The position numbers were made by a program, and so were the translations under genes. Under the pieces are notes generated by a model, which saw only the letters and a program-made list of their open reading frames with translations, had not been told where the DNA came from and ran no database searches. From Fimbriimonadia bacterium (GTDB lineage Bacteria > Armatimonadota > Fimbriimonadia > Fimbriimonadales > GBS-DC), in contig JAHCHP010000003.1 in NCBI GenBank assembly GCA_026129765.1, forward strand, positions 1 through 64,000: DNA of 64,000 bases. The letters are read 5' to 3'. Every line of letters starts with the position of its first letter. Position 1 is the stretch's first letter. This document shows positions 7,454 through 16,675 of the stretch, one piece after another.

Positions 7454-9103
7454 TCAACAGTAGGGGCAGGTATGACGCTCCTCGGCTGCAATTAACGCTT
7501 GATCCGTTCCCCAAAAGAAGTTCTCTTTGCCTATCAAATCTTCCAAGCCCGCGCGTTGTAACATGACTTGCACATCGGTCTGAGCACCTGCGAGCATAAG
7601 CACTTGTCCGTTTTTATGCATACGTTCTACCAGCGCGCTTAAAGCTTCCAAGCCAGAAACATCGATGAGTGGAACGCTGCGGACGCTCAAAATCAACACA
7701 TAAACCTTTTCCAAATGCGCGAAGGTCTCATTGAAGTTATTGACTGCGCCAAAGAAAAGAGGACCGGACAGATAAGCCACACGCACATGCGGGCAAGGGT
7801 TTTGCAGTTCGATACCGCGCGCCTGCAGCCTCTCTGGATCGATATCATGCACATCTATCCGCATATTGGCGATGCGGTTTAAGAAGAAAAGCGCAGAAAG
7901 CGTAACGCCGATAATGATGGCTTGGGTCAAATCCAACATGACCGTCGCCGTGAGGGTCACAAGAAACTTGAGGATCGCGCTTTTGAACTGGCGGGTAAAA
8001 ATGAAGCGGATCGTTGCCCACTCGTTCATGCGCCAAGCCGTCACGATCAAGACGCCCGCCAACGCAGCCAATGGGATTCGGCTAATCAGCGGCGCTAACG
8101 CAAGCGCGCAAAGCAACAGGGCAATCGCATGAATGAAAGAGACCATGCGTGTGCGTCCGCCTGACTTGATTCCGACCGAACTTCGCGCAATGGCTGCCGT
8201 GGCAGGCACGCCTCCAAAGAACGGAATCGCCATATTGCCAATTCCTTGCGCCACTAATTCTTCGTTCGCATGCAGCCGGACGCCGGTCATTTTACTGCCG
8301 ACTGCGCCGCATAACAGCGACTCGACTGCGCCTAAAGCAGCCACCGAGAAGGCGGGCAAAAGAAACTCATTCATGGTAGAAAGCGCTTTCCAATCCAATC
8401 GTTCATCCAAGAACAAAGAACGCGGGATGGCTCCTATCGTTTTGACATCCCACTGAAGCAGTACCACCAACAAGGTAGAAGCGACGATCCCCAACAGGCT
8501 GCCGGGAGCATATTTCTGGATTTTGGTAGGTAACCCTATCATCATCGCAATGACAATCCCCCCCACCACAATCGCATGCCAGTCGGGCGTGAGCGTGTGG
8601 TGGAACAATGCCAAGACTCGCTGCGCGACACTTTCGCCTTCTGGTCTTGGAATCCCTAAGAACGCGGGTAGTTGATCCAAAAAAATGATGAGGGCGATTC
8701 CCGAAGTGAACCCCGTAATCACGGGCATCGAAATAAAGGCGACAAACCTGCCCAATCGTAGCAATCCGATGAGCAAGATCATCATTCCCGCCAAAAAGCC
8801 GGTCACCCACATACCGGGCAGTCCATGCTTCGCAACAATGCCGACTAATATCGCGGTCATCGCGCCGGTGGGACCCGATATTTGATAGGGCGCGCCAGAG
8901 AGAGCGCCGATGATTAAACCCGCCAGAATCGCGGTGATGAGACCCGCCGATGCGCTGGCTCCGCAAGAGACCCCGAAGGCTAATGCGAGGGGCAAAGCAA
9001 CCGCCGCCACCGTGATGCCCGCCAGAAAGTCCTGGCGAAAAATTGCCGTGTTATACCCTTTGAATTCTCGTTTCCATATAGACAGCCAATCTAAGTATTT
9101 CAT
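7454..9103 (-). CDS. SulP-family anion transporter with STAS domain
   Basis: 549 residues with about 11-12 hydrophobic segments (residues about 25-400) followed by a cytoplasmic STAS domain (about 430-540; VYVLILSVRSVPLIDVSGLEAL, written here by its core SVPLIDVSGLEAL). The N-terminal half has the SulP motif SGPTGAMTAILVG. SLC26/SulP proteins carry sulfate, bicarbonate or other anions across the inner membrane. The substrate cannot be read from sequence. It starts 5 nt after the lysZ stop, so it is the last gene of a three-gene operon. The link to lysine synthesis is unclear. Confidence 0.9.
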   Translation of the reverse strand: MKYLDWLSIWKREFKGYNTAIFRQDFLAGITVAAVALPLALAFGVSCGASASAGLITAILAGLIIGALSGAPYQISGPTGAMTAILVGIVAKHGLPGMWVTGFLAGMMILLIGLLRLGRFVAFISMPVITGFTSGIALIIFLDQLPAFLGIPRPEGESVAQRVLALFHHTLTPDWHAIVVGGIVIAMMIGLPTKIQKYAPGSLLGIVASTLLVVLLQWDVKTIGAIPRSLFLDERLDWKALSTMNEFLLPAFSVAALGAVESLLCGAVGSKMTGVRLHANEELVAQGIGNMAIPFFGGVPATAAIARSSVGIKSGGRTRMVSFIHAIALLLCALALAPLISRIPLAALAGVLIVTAWRMNEWATIRFIFTRQFKSAILKFLVTLTATVMLDLTQAIIIGVTLSALFFLNRIANMRIDVHDIDPERLQARGIELQNPCPHVRVAYLSGPLFFGAVNNFNETFAHLEKVYVLILSVRSVPLIDVSGLEALSALVERMHKNGQVLMLAGAQTDVQVMLQRAGLEDLIGKENFFWGTDQALIAAEERHTCPYC

Positions 9104-9108
9104 AATGC

Positions 9109-9924
9109 TTATTCAATCACCGTGCCTTCGCCCGCTAAGGCGCGCTGGAGTGGGTTATCCACGCGCCCGTCCGCGAAAATCACCTTTTTGACGCCTGCTT
9201 GAATCGCCTCTGCCGCGCTCAAAGCCTTTTTCTTCATGCGCTCTTGCGCAATCTCTAAGGTCTGTTCCACACGGCTGGCAGGGATATGTCGGATGAGACT
9301 GCTTTCGTCGGGATAGCGTGCCAGAAGACCCGGCACATTGGAGAGCAGCACCAATGCGGAGGCTTGCATGGTTCGCGCAATCAATGCCGCGATCTGATCG
9401 CCATCCACATTGATCGCTTCATACTCATGCGACAACGCGGGCGGGGTCAGGACAGGCAAGAAACCCGATTCCAACAAAGTCATTAACAAGGTTTCTTTCA
9501 CGCTCTCGACGCTGCCGGTGTAGTCGCCCCGATGAATTTTGATTTTGTCGTTCTCCACATACTTCACCGCGGTTTTGCGTCTGCCTCTCAGCAGTTGACC
9601 ATCTAAACCAGATAGCCCGATGGCGTTTGCGCCCGCCGCTTGCAGCCGCTCCACAAGGCGTTTATTGACCAAACCGCAATAGACCATCTCGAAGATTTCC
9701 AGCGCGCGCCGGTCGGTGAGGCGGCTGGTCATTCCGTTGGGATGTTTCAAAAATTGGGGCGGATGACCTAATTGCTCGGCGACTCGGTTCAACTCCGCGT
9801 TTCCGCCGTGAACCAGTATCAGCGGCGTTCCATCCTGCCATAATTGCGCGGCGTCGTGGGCTATGGCTTCATAATTCATACCGTCGCCGCCGCCAATTTT
9901 TACTACGATCAGGCTGGAATTCAT
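9109..9924 (-). CDS. lysZ: [LysW]-aminoadipate kinase (acetylglutamate kinase family)
   Basis: 271 residues, amino-acid kinase fold. The N-terminal VVKIGGG phosphate loop, VHGGNAELNRVAEQLG and GMTSRLTDRRALEIFEMV match the LysZ/ArgZ branch more than classical ArgB. LysZ phosphorylates the side-chain carboxylate of alpha-aminoadipate attached to carrier LysW. lysW, lysX and lysY are 15 kb away (25261-27305). The start codon overlaps the stop of the upstream dehydrogenase gene (TAATG), so they are translationally coupled. ArgB-like activity on LysW-glutamate is also possible because some of these enzymes are bifunctional. Confidence 0.88.
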   Translation of the reverse strand: MNSSLIVVKIGGGDGMNYEAIAHDAAQLWQDGTPLILVHGGNAELNRVAEQLGHPPQFLKHPNGMTSRLTDRRALEIFEMVYCGLVNKRLVERLQAAGANAIGLSGLDGQLLRGRRKTAVKYVENDKIKIHRGDYTGSVESVKETLLMTLLESGFLPVLTPPALSHEYEAINVDGDQIAALIARTMQASALVLLSNVPGLLARYPDESSLIRHIPASRVEQTLEIAQERMKKKALSAAEAIQAGVKKVIFADGRVDNPLQRALAGEGTVIE

Positions 9925-10940
9925 TAGGATCGTTCCCCTCCATGTTTCGATAGCCAGTTCAATGCCGCTTCCACACGCTGAGGCGTCGGCGGGAAGGCTT
10001 GAAGAAAGGTATAGGGCAACTGGTCTTGTTGGGTATACTCGTTCGCAGTTAGCAGGGCTTCAGACAGAGCATCCCAACCAATGCCCAGCGATTCGGGCAT
10101 ATAATCCACGCCGCAACTGTTTGCCAATCGTGTCAAGTACGCGGGCGTGTTACCCTGCAGATGCGCTGCCAAAATCGCGCAAAGAACCACCGCTGGTCCG
10201 TGTAGGTAGGTTTTGCCTGTCCGGTACTCTAAGTTGTAAAGGATGTGGTGTTCGGAACCTTCTTCGGGACGGCTGCTTTTCGCTTCATAGCAGAGCGCGA
10301 CCTCCTCACAGAAGAGCTGCGCCAACAAGATGATTCCCGCTTCCGAGACCTCTTGAATATCATGTGCATGTCGTTCCAGAGTCTTCAGAATCTCCGCGCT
10401 GCAACGGGCGATCTCGTGGTCATACGGCTCGCCTTGGCGGTCCGCAGCGATGCGCCAGTCATGCAGAGCTGTGTGAATTGAAATTAGGTCGCCGATACCC
10501 CCCCGATTCAGTGCGGGCGGCGCGCTTTGAATCAGCGCGGTATCGATCACGATTTTTGTTGGGACGATAGGACCCATATAATGAATTTTGCCTTCGCGCC
10601 GGACGGCAACCGAATCGGTGAAGGGCGCGTCTACCGTTAGGGCAGAGGGCGCTAAGATGAGAGGTAAATCCAAGTGAGCCGCGACGAACTTTGCGCTGTC
10701 GCAAGCGGTTCCACCGCCAATCCCAATCACGCATGGATACGAACCGGAGGATAAATTATTCGCAAAACTGTTCAATGCCTCTTCATAAAGACCTGGGGTC
10801 ATGAAAGGGCGCGTACGGGGGAATTGATCGCCAATCGCGTCCCACACCTCGGCTTGACTGATCACACATGCCCCAGGGACAGCCTCCAGTGCGGTCGCGA
10901 GCGGTTCGTAGGCAATCAGCTGGTAAGGGTGGATATTCAC
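9924..10940 (-). CDS. Iron-containing dehydrogenase of the glycerol-1-phosphate dehydrogenase type
   Basis: 338 residues from GTG 10940. The frame extends to 10967, but GTG 10940 lies exactly 7 nt after TATAAT, indicating a leaderless message that begins near this codon. The NAD(P) motif IGGGTACDSAKFVAA and downstream LILAPSALTVDAPFTDSVAV place it with G1P dehydrogenase/AraM and relatives, which reduce dihydroxyacetone phosphate or related ketones using a bound metal. Metal ligands probably include the Asp in GGIGDLIS and later histidines. It heads the operon with lysZ and SulP. True substrate is uncertain; dehydroquinate-synthase-like relatives are the alternative. Confidence 0.75.
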   Translation of the reverse strand: MNIHPYQLIAYEPLATALEAVPGACVISQAEVWDAIGDQFPRTRPFMTPGLYEEALNSFANNLSSGSYPCVIGIGGGTACDSAKFVAAHLDLPLILAPSALTVDAPFTDSVAVRREGKIHYMGPIVPTKIVIDTALIQSAPPALNRGGIGDLISIHTALHDWRIAADRQGEPYDHEIARCSAEILKTLERHAHDIQEVSEAGIILLAQLFCEEVALCYEAKSSRPEEGSEHHILYNLEYRTGKTYLHGPAVVLCAILAAHLQGNTPAYLTRLANSCGVDYMPESLGIGWDALSEALLTANEYTQQDQLPYTFLQAFPPTPQRVEAALNWLSKHGGERS

Positions 10941-10949
10941 ACAATAAAT

Positions 10950-10981
10950 TATACCCGCCCGTATCATTCGGGGCGGGTATA
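10950..10981 (-). promoter_or_regulatory. Leaderless promoter inside a perfect 10-bp inverted repeat (operator-like)
   Basis: Arms TATACCCGCC (10950-10959) and GGCGGGTATA (10972-10981) are separated by 12 bp. On the minus strand the first arm supplies the TATAAT -10 box (10947-10952) for the dehydrogenase gene. The second arm supplies TATACT facing the plus strand. A repressor dimer bound here could control both directions. Confidence 0.6.
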
Positions 10982-11028
10982 CTCATATCTGCTCAAATTG
11001 GAAGGCGGAACTCCGTCTTCGCCGAAAC

Positions 11029-11228
11029 AGCAGACCCATTCGCTGCGCTCAGGGTGACAATCTTTGTGTCATGCCGAGCGGAGCCGAGGCATCTGCTTCA
11101 AAAAAGCAGACCCATTCGCTGCGCTCAGAATGACAGTGTAGTAGGGGCGCACCAGCGTGTGCGCCCTGTCGGCGGGCAGACACAGAGGTCTGCCCCTACG
11201 AGCTGTTTTGTCATGCTGAGCTCAAAGT
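11029..11228. repeat. Dispersed intergenic repeat cluster (GTCATxCxGAGCG type)
   Basis: The gap between the dehydrogenase and tenA contains two copies of AGCAGACCCATTCGCTGCGC, one GTCATGCCGAGCGGAGCCGA unit and one GGGGCGCACCAGCGTGTGCG/GGTCTGCCCC unit. Similar units recur at 31247-31318, 31994-32104, 45808-45891 and 56087-56115. No gene is seen in this stretch. Units of this kind are widespread in environmental bacterial genomes; function unknown. Confidence 0.8.
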
Positions 11229-11248
11229 AACAACAAGGAAATAGAACG

Positions 11249-11911
11249 ATGCAATTCACACAATCCCTCTGGCAATCGATAGAGCCTATTTATGAGGCAA
11301 TCTTAGACCATCCCTTTCTTCAAGGCTTAACCAAGGGTGACTTACCGCGCGAGGCGTTTCAGTTTTATGTGGTGCAGGATGCGCATTACCTGCGTTCTTT
11401 TGCGCAATGTCTTAGTATAGCGGCGGCGAAAGCTCCATCCGACGATTGGCTGATCACATTGAACGAACATTCCAGCAACGCGATAATTGTTGAACGGGCG
11501 CTGCACGAAAGTTTCTTCAAAGCGTTTGGTATAACCCAAGAACAGGTGTATGCGACTCCACTTGCCCCGACCTGCATGGCATACACGCGTTACCTTCTAT
11601 CGGTCGCGTATGGCTGCCCTTTTCATGAGTTGCTGGGCGCGATGCTGCCTTGCTATTGGATCTATTGGGAAGTGGGCAGAGAGTTGGAGAAACAAGGCTC
11701 GCCGGAACCGCTTTACCAACAGTGGATCGACACCTACGCGGCGGAAGAGTTTGGCACGGTGGTGCGGCAGGTGTTGGGTTTTGCCGATCAAATTGCGGAG
11801 ACCTTAACAGAGGCGCAGCGCGAGGCGATGAGAGCGCATTTCATCACGACCAGCCGGTATGAATGGATGTTTTGGGAGATGGGCTTTCGCCAGGAGAGTT
11901 GGCAAGTATGA
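11249..11911 (+). CDS. tenA: TenA-family aminopyrimidine aminohydrolase (thiaminase II)
   Basis: 220 residues, all-helical TenA fold. Residues known to matter in Bacillus TenA fall at the same numbers: Asp44 (VVQDAHYL), Cys135 (MLPCYWIY) and Glu205 (SRYEWMFW). The enzyme salvages thiamine pyrimidine by hydrolysing aminopyrimidine derivatives in the cytoplasm. No other thiamine gene or TPP riboswitch is visible nearby. Its stop overlaps the start of the GH4 gene (ATGA), so the two are cotranslated; a metabolic link between them is not obvious. Confidence 0.92.
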   Translation: MQFTQSLWQSIEPIYEAILDHPFLQGLTKGDLPREAFQFYVVQDAHYLRSFAQCLSIAAAKAPSDDWLITLNEHSSNAIIVERALHESFFKAFGITQEQVYATPLAPTCMAYTRYLLSVAYGCPFHELLGAMLPCYWIYWEVGRELEKQGSPEPLYQQWIDTYAAEEFGTVVRQVLGFADQIAETLTEAQREAMRAHFITTSRYEWMFWEMGFRQESWQV

Positions 11912-13206
11912 AGGTGGCGATTATTGGCGCGGGCAGCGTCGTGTTCACAAAGACGCTGTTAGGCGACATTCTCAGTTTTCCAGAATTGCAGTCTTGTGAA
12001 ATCGCATTGGTGGATATTGACCCGGACCGCTTGCATACCGCGAAACGGGTGGCAGAAAAAGTCGCTAAGGCATGCGGCGCGTCGCCTACAATTACCGCCA
12101 CGCTTCATCGTCGTGAAGCACTGAAGGGCGCGCATTACGTGATCAACACGATTCAGGTGGGCGGTTATAAACCGGCAACGATCATCGACTTTGAAATCCC
12201 CAAAAAGTATGGGCTGGACCAGACGATTGCCGACACACTGGGAATAGGCGGGATTATGCGGGGTTTGCGCACCATTCCGGTACTGCTGGAGATAGGGCGC
12301 GATATGGAGGCGCTCTGTCCCGATGCCTGGTTTCTGAACTACACCAACCCGATGGCGATGAACTGTTGGGCGATGAACCGGGCAACCTCGATCAAGACGG
12401 TCGGCTTGTGCCATAGCGTGCAGGGAACAGCGGAACAGTTAGCGCGTAATCTTGAGATTCCCATAGAGGAGATCAACTATCTTTGCGCGGGAATCAATCA
12501 TATGGCGTTTTACCTGCGATTCGAGCGCGATGGTGAGGACCTCTATCCCAAAATCAGGCAGGTGTTGGACGAAGGACGCGCGCCGGTATGGAACCTGACA
12601 CGCTATGAGATGTTGGGGAGGTTAGGCTATTTCGTCACCGAGTCGAGCGAACATTTTTCCGAGTATGTGCCATGGTTCATCAAACGCAGCCATCCCGAAT
12701 TGATTGAGCGATTCAAAATCCCGCTGGATGAGTATATCCGCCGGTGTGAAGATATTATTCAGGTTTGGGAACGGATGCGCCAAGAGTTTGAAGATGATAC
12801 GCCGATTACCGTCCATCGCAGCCACGAGTATGGCAGTTATATCATCCACAGTATCGAGACCAACACGCCCCGCGTGATCTATGGCAATGTGGATAATCAA
12901 GGTCTGATCAGCAATCTGCCGGAAGGCTGCTGCGTGGAGGTGCCATGTTTAGTGGATAGGAACGGGGTTCAGCCGACTCGCATCGGCGCGCTGCCTCCCC
13001 ACTTAGCCGCTTTGATGATGACCAATGTGAATGTGCAGTCGCTGGTGGTGGAGGCGGTGTTGACGGGCAGCCGGGATTATGTGTACCACGCGGCGATGTT
13101 GGACCCGCATACCGGCGCGGAACTGACATTGGATTCGATTTGGGCGATGGTGGATGAATTGATCGAGGCGCACGGTGAGATGATACCGGCTGCCCTGCGC
13201 GGGTAA
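11908..13206 (+). CDS. GH4-family alpha-galactosidase (melibiase type)
   Basis: 432 residues from ATG 11908, which overlaps the tenA stop. The N-terminal Rossmann motif IIGAGSVVFTK and Asp37 bind NAD. NYTNPMAMN (144-152) and GLCHS (166-170), with NHMAF later, match the MelA-like branch of glycoside hydrolase family 4, whose members use NAD and a Mn ion held by Cys and His in a redox-assisted cleavage. The substrate is probably an alpha-galactoside; alpha-glucosides or glucuronides are alternatives. No sugar transporter is adjacent. No signal peptide, so it acts on imported sugars. Confidence 0.87.
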   Translation: MKVAIIGAGSVVFTKTLLGDILSFPELQSCEIALVDIDPDRLHTAKRVAEKVAKACGASPTITATLHRREALKGAHYVINTIQVGGYKPATIIDFEIPKKYGLDQTIADTLGIGGIMRGLRTIPVLLEIGRDMEALCPDAWFLNYTNPMAMNCWAMNRATSIKTVGLCHSVQGTAEQLARNLEIPIEEINYLCAGINHMAFYLRFERDGEDLYPKIRQVLDEGRAPVWNLTRYEMLGRLGYFVTESSEHFSEYVPWFIKRSHPELIERFKIPLDEYIRRCEDIIQVWERMRQEFEDDTPITVHRSHEYGSYIIHSIETNTPRVIYGNVDNQGLISNLPEGCCVEVPCLVDRNGVQPTRIGALPPHLAALMMTNVNVQSLVVEAVLTGSRDYVYHAAMLDPHTGAELTLDSIWAMVDELIEAHGEMIPAALRG

Positions 13207-13225
13207 ATGAGCCACAATTTCAAAT

Positions 13226-14047
13226 TCAAAGCGAAGCGTTCAAGGGGCGCATGGCTCGGAAACATCGCGCAGCGGACTCTTTTGCGGGCAATGCCCAAAG
13301 GGCTTGATTGAACAGTTCCAGAGAGTAGTAACCGCGATAGCCGCCTGCCTCCAATTTGTCGCGAATGGCATGGAGGTTCAACACGCCTTCGCCCGGCAAA
13401 ACTCGGTCCGCATTACAATCGGCAAGGTCGGGCGGGGTATCCCGCATATCGTTCCAATGCACATGGAGAATGCGCTGGATGACTTCGGGCGTCAGGTCCT
13501 CCAAGCGGCTGGGCGTGCAGAAATAGTGCGCTGTATCGAACAGAATACCGATGTTCGGTCGGTCGGCAAGTTCAATCACTTTGAACGCGGCGCGCAGGCT
13601 TTTGACCAACGGCGACCAGTTGAACTCCAACGCGATAGCAACTTTCGGGGGCATTTGCGCGGCGACCTCTCGAAGCGCGAGGGCAAGCGTTTGCAGAGCG
13701 TCCTCTTTGCGTTCTGAGGGTCCATCGCTGCCGACCACCAGGACCGATCCGCCCAAAGCCTCGATGAGTTGCGCGTTTTCGATGAGCAACGCATGATTCT
13801 TAGCGCGCGTCTCCGCATCGCTAAAGGCAAGGATCGTCGTCTCGAACCCGCCAATAAAATACACCGATTTCGCATTGAGCATTTCGCGCGCTTCAGTGAC
13901 GGAATGACCCTGCGCCAGCCACTCTTTGAGCCAAGGAAGCGGGAACTCCAAATTCTGGAAACCCGCTTCCGAGTAGATCGAAAGCGCGTCTTCGAAAGGA
14001 ATACGCGCTGTGGAAATAGCGTTCAAAGCGATTCGCGAGCGTCCCAT
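13226..14047 (-). CDS. Sugar phosphate isomerase/epimerase-like TIM barrel (AP endonuclease 2 fold)
   Basis: 273 residues. Motifs EFPLPWLKEW near the start, IALEFNWSP, IGILFDTAHYF and LHVHWNDMRD in the middle, and the end GYRGYYSLELF mark the xylose isomerase-like TIM barrel. Glu, Asp, His and His in these motifs would bind a divalent metal. Such enzymes isomerise or epimerise sugars and inositols; the substrate cannot be told. It starts 4 nt after leuS and is the last gene of the rpmH-led operon, ending tail to tail with the GH4 gene 20 bp away. Confidence 0.8.
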   Translation of the reverse strand: MGRSRIALNAISTARIPFEDALSIYSEAGFQNLEFPLPWLKEWLAQGHSVTEAREMLNAKSVYFIGGFETTILAFSDAETRAKNHALLIENAQLIEALGGSVLVVGSDGPSERKEDALQTLALALREVAAQMPPKVAIALEFNWSPLVKSLRAAFKVIELADRPNIGILFDTAHYFCTPSRLEDLTPEVIQRILHVHWNDMRDTPPDLADCNADRVLPGEGVLNLHAIRDKLEAGGYRGYYSLELFNQALWALPAKESAARCFRAMRPLNASL

Positions 14048-14051
14048 TGCT

Positions 14052-16643
14052 TTACACCACGATATTAACCAGTTTGCCCGGCACTACAATCACCTTTTTG
14101 GGAGTTACACCCGCCAGCGAAGAAATCACGCGCTCACTGCTTAACGCCAACTGTTCCATCTCTGCTTGACTGATGCCCGCAGGCGCGCTGATTCGGTCGC
14201 GCAATTTGCCGTTGATCTGAATCACGATTTCGACCTCTTCTGCGGCGGCGACCTGCGGGTCATACGCGGGGTAGGAATGTGAGTAAGTGAACCCTTCAAA
14301 GCCATATCGCTCCCACAGTTCATCCGAAAGATGAGGCGTGAAGGGCGCAATCGCCAAGATGTAATATTCTGCCGCTTCTGAAAGCGCGGCGCGCGCGCTT
14401 CCCTCCGACTGAATACCGAAGTCGCTCAAATGGTTGAACCATTCCATCAATGCCGCGACCGCCGTATTAAACTTGAAGTCCGGGATGTCTTCGGACAGTT
14501 TTTTGACGGTGGCATGGGTCCGGCGGCGCAGATCACGCTCAGCGCGCGATAAATCGCTTGACTGCGCTAAGTGGTTTCGCCATTGCGGGTCGAAATGAGG
14601 TTGAAACTCATTGAAGAATCGCCACAAGCGGTTCGCGAAGCGGTGCATGCCCTTCATGCCTTGATCGTCCCATTGAACCGCCACATCAAACGGCGCGACA
14701 AACGACTCATAGAGCCGGAGCGAGTCTGCGCCGTAAAGCTCCACCATCTCGTCCGGCGTGATCACGTTGTAGCGGGATTTGGACATTTTTTCCCAGACCC
14801 ACATCAACTCTTTGGGGTTGTATTTGGACTGCTCCTCCCGCCGAACCAAGATGCCCTCTTCTCCCTGCCTCAAGATTTCGTCCTCTTTGGGCGGGCGGTA
14901 GGGCGTGAGCGCAAGCACCATCCCCTGATTGCGCAAACGCTGGAAAGGTTCTTTGACTTTAGTTATGCCTTCGTCGTACGCGACTTTGGTCCAGAAACGC
15001 GCATACAGCAAATGCATCACCGCATGTTCCGCGCCGCCCACATAATAGTCGACCGGCATCCAATAGTCAGCGATTTCCGGGTTAAACGCCTGTTGATCGT
15101 TATGCGGATCGCAGAACCGGAAGAAGTACCAACTGGAACAGGCAAACCCGCCCATCGTGTCGGTTTCGCGTTTGGCTACCCCGCCGCATTGAGGACAAGT
15201 CGTGTTCACAAATTCAGGAATCGCGGCGAGCGGGGATTCGCCTGTGCCGGATGGCTGGTAGTTATCCACATCAGGCAGCACAACCGGGAGTTGATCTTCT
15301 GGCACGGGAACCTCTCCACAAGCGGCGCAGTGAATGATAGGAATCGGCGCGCCCCAATAGCGCTGGCGGCTGATGAGCCAATCGCGCAAACGGTAATTGA
15401 CCTTGCGCTCGCCGATGCCTTGCGATTCGAACCATTCTCCCAATCGCTGCATACCTTCCCGGTTGGGCAATCCAGAATAGTCGCCCGAATTCACCATAAT
15501 GCCATCTTCGGTGTAGGCTGCCTCTAAAGGCTGATCGCTGGGCGTTCCTGTGGGCGAAATGACCTCGCGAATTTCTATTCCATGCTTTTGGGCGAAATCA
15601 AAATCACGCTCATCATGTCCCGGCACTGCCATAATCGCGCCCGTGCCGTAGCCCATCAACACATAATCAGCGACATAAATCGGCACCGGCTGTTGATTGA
15701 CCGGATGGACGACATACGCGCCCGTGAAAACGCCCGAACGCTCTCGCTCCGCATTGAGGCGGGTCGCTTCGTCTAATCGCTGTGCTGCCTGGCGATAGGC
15801 GTTCACCGCGTCGCGTTGGTCGGGATGGACAATCGCATCTACCATCGGATGCTCGGGCGCAAGCACGGCAAAGGTGACGCCAAACACCGTGTCGATTCGG
15901 GTGGTGAAGACGCGCATGGTCTGGTCCGGGTGACCCTGAATAGCCATATCGAACTCCACGCCTTCGCTGCGCCCAATCCAGTTGCGCTGCATCAGTTTAA
16001 TGCCTTCTGGCCAGTCCACTTCGTCCAAGTCTTGGATAAGCGATTCTGCATAGGCGGTGATTTTGAAGAACCACTGTGGAAGATCGCGTTTCTCAACCCA
16101 ATTTCCGCACCGCCAGCATTTGCCGCCTTCCACCTCTTCATTGGCAAGCACTGTTTTGCAGTGGGGACACCAGTTTACAGGCGCGTTAGAACGATAAGCA
16201 AGTCCCCGCTTATAGAGCAGCAAGAACCACCATTGCGTCCACTTATAGTAGTCGGGCTGAGAGGAGTTGACCTCACGCTCCCAGTCGTAACTCGCGCCTA
16301 ACAAACTTAACTGGCGTTTGTAATTCTCCACATATTTGGGAACGGTATGCTTGGGGTGGGAGCCTTTGTTGATCGCTTCGTTTTCAGCAGGCAGCCCAAA
16401 CGCATCCCAACCCATCGGGTGCAGCACATTGTATCCGCGCATATGCATCAGCCGCGCCAGCGTGTCGCACGGGATGTAGTTCCGGCAATGCCCGACAGAA
16501 ATTCCATCCCCAGATGGATAGGGAAAGAACTCCAGCACATAGCATTTCGGTTTGTCGCGGTCATTGCCTGCGCGAAACAGGTTCGCCTCGCGCCAGCGCT
16601 GCTGCCATTTTTGCTCGATGGCTTGTGGGTTGTAGCTGTCCAT
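14052..16643 (-). CDS. leuS: Leucyl-tRNA synthetase
   Basis: 863 residues from ATG 16643 (MDSYNPQAIE), with GAGGCGGTGAG upstream; an upstream ATG at 16694 overlaps ahcY and is not needed. The class I HIGH motif is SVGH (49-52) and KMSKS is at 619-623. A connective editing domain (TTRIDTVFGVT, MAVPGHDERD) removes mischarged tRNA. Zinc-type Cys pairs occur in CPHC...CWRC and again in CAAC...CPQC. It charges tRNA-Leu. It lies in the operon 32 bp after ahcY. Confidence 0.98.
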   Translation of the reverse strand: MDSYNPQAIEQKWQQRWREANLFRAGNDRDKPKCYVLEFFPYPSGDGISVGHCRNYIPCDTLARLMHMRGYNVLHPMGWDAFGLPAENEAINKGSHPKHTVPKYVENYKRQLSLLGASYDWEREVNSSQPDYYKWTQWWFLLLYKRGLAYRSNAPVNWCPHCKTVLANEEVEGGKCWRCGNWVEKRDLPQWFFKITAYAESLIQDLDEVDWPEGIKLMQRNWIGRSEGVEFDMAIQGHPDQTMRVFTTRIDTVFGVTFAVLAPEHPMVDAIVHPDQRDAVNAYRQAAQRLDEATRLNAERERSGVFTGAYVVHPVNQQPVPIYVADYVLMGYGTGAIMAVPGHDERDFDFAQKHGIEIREVISPTGTPSDQPLEAAYTEDGIMVNSGDYSGLPNREGMQRLGEWFESQGIGERKVNYRLRDWLISRQRYWGAPIPIIHCAACGEVPVPEDQLPVVLPDVDNYQPSGTGESPLAAIPEFVNTTCPQCGGVAKRETDTMGGFACSSWYFFRFCDPHNDQQAFNPEIADYWMPVDYYVGGAEHAVMHLLYARFWTKVAYDEGITKVKEPFQRLRNQGMVLALTPYRPPKEDEILRQGEEGILVRREEQSKYNPKELMWVWEKMSKSRYNVITPDEMVELYGADSLRLYESFVAPFDVAVQWDDQGMKGMHRFANRLWRFFNEFQPHFDPQWRNHLAQSSDLSRAERDLRRRTHATVKKLSEDIPDFKFNTAVAALMEWFNHLSDFGIQSEGSARAALSEAAEYYILAIAPFTPHLSDELWERYGFEGFTYSHSYPAYDPQVAAAEEVEIVIQINGKLRDRISAPAGISQAEMEQLALSSERVISSLAGVTPKKVIVVPGKLVNIVV

Positions 16644-16675
16644 ACTGAAAAACTCACCGCCTCTATAGAAAGATA

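Noticed and set aside
10968..11248. TPP riboswitch upstream of tenA
   Set aside because: The gap consists of dispersed repeats; no conserved thi-box sequence such as CTGAGA was found.
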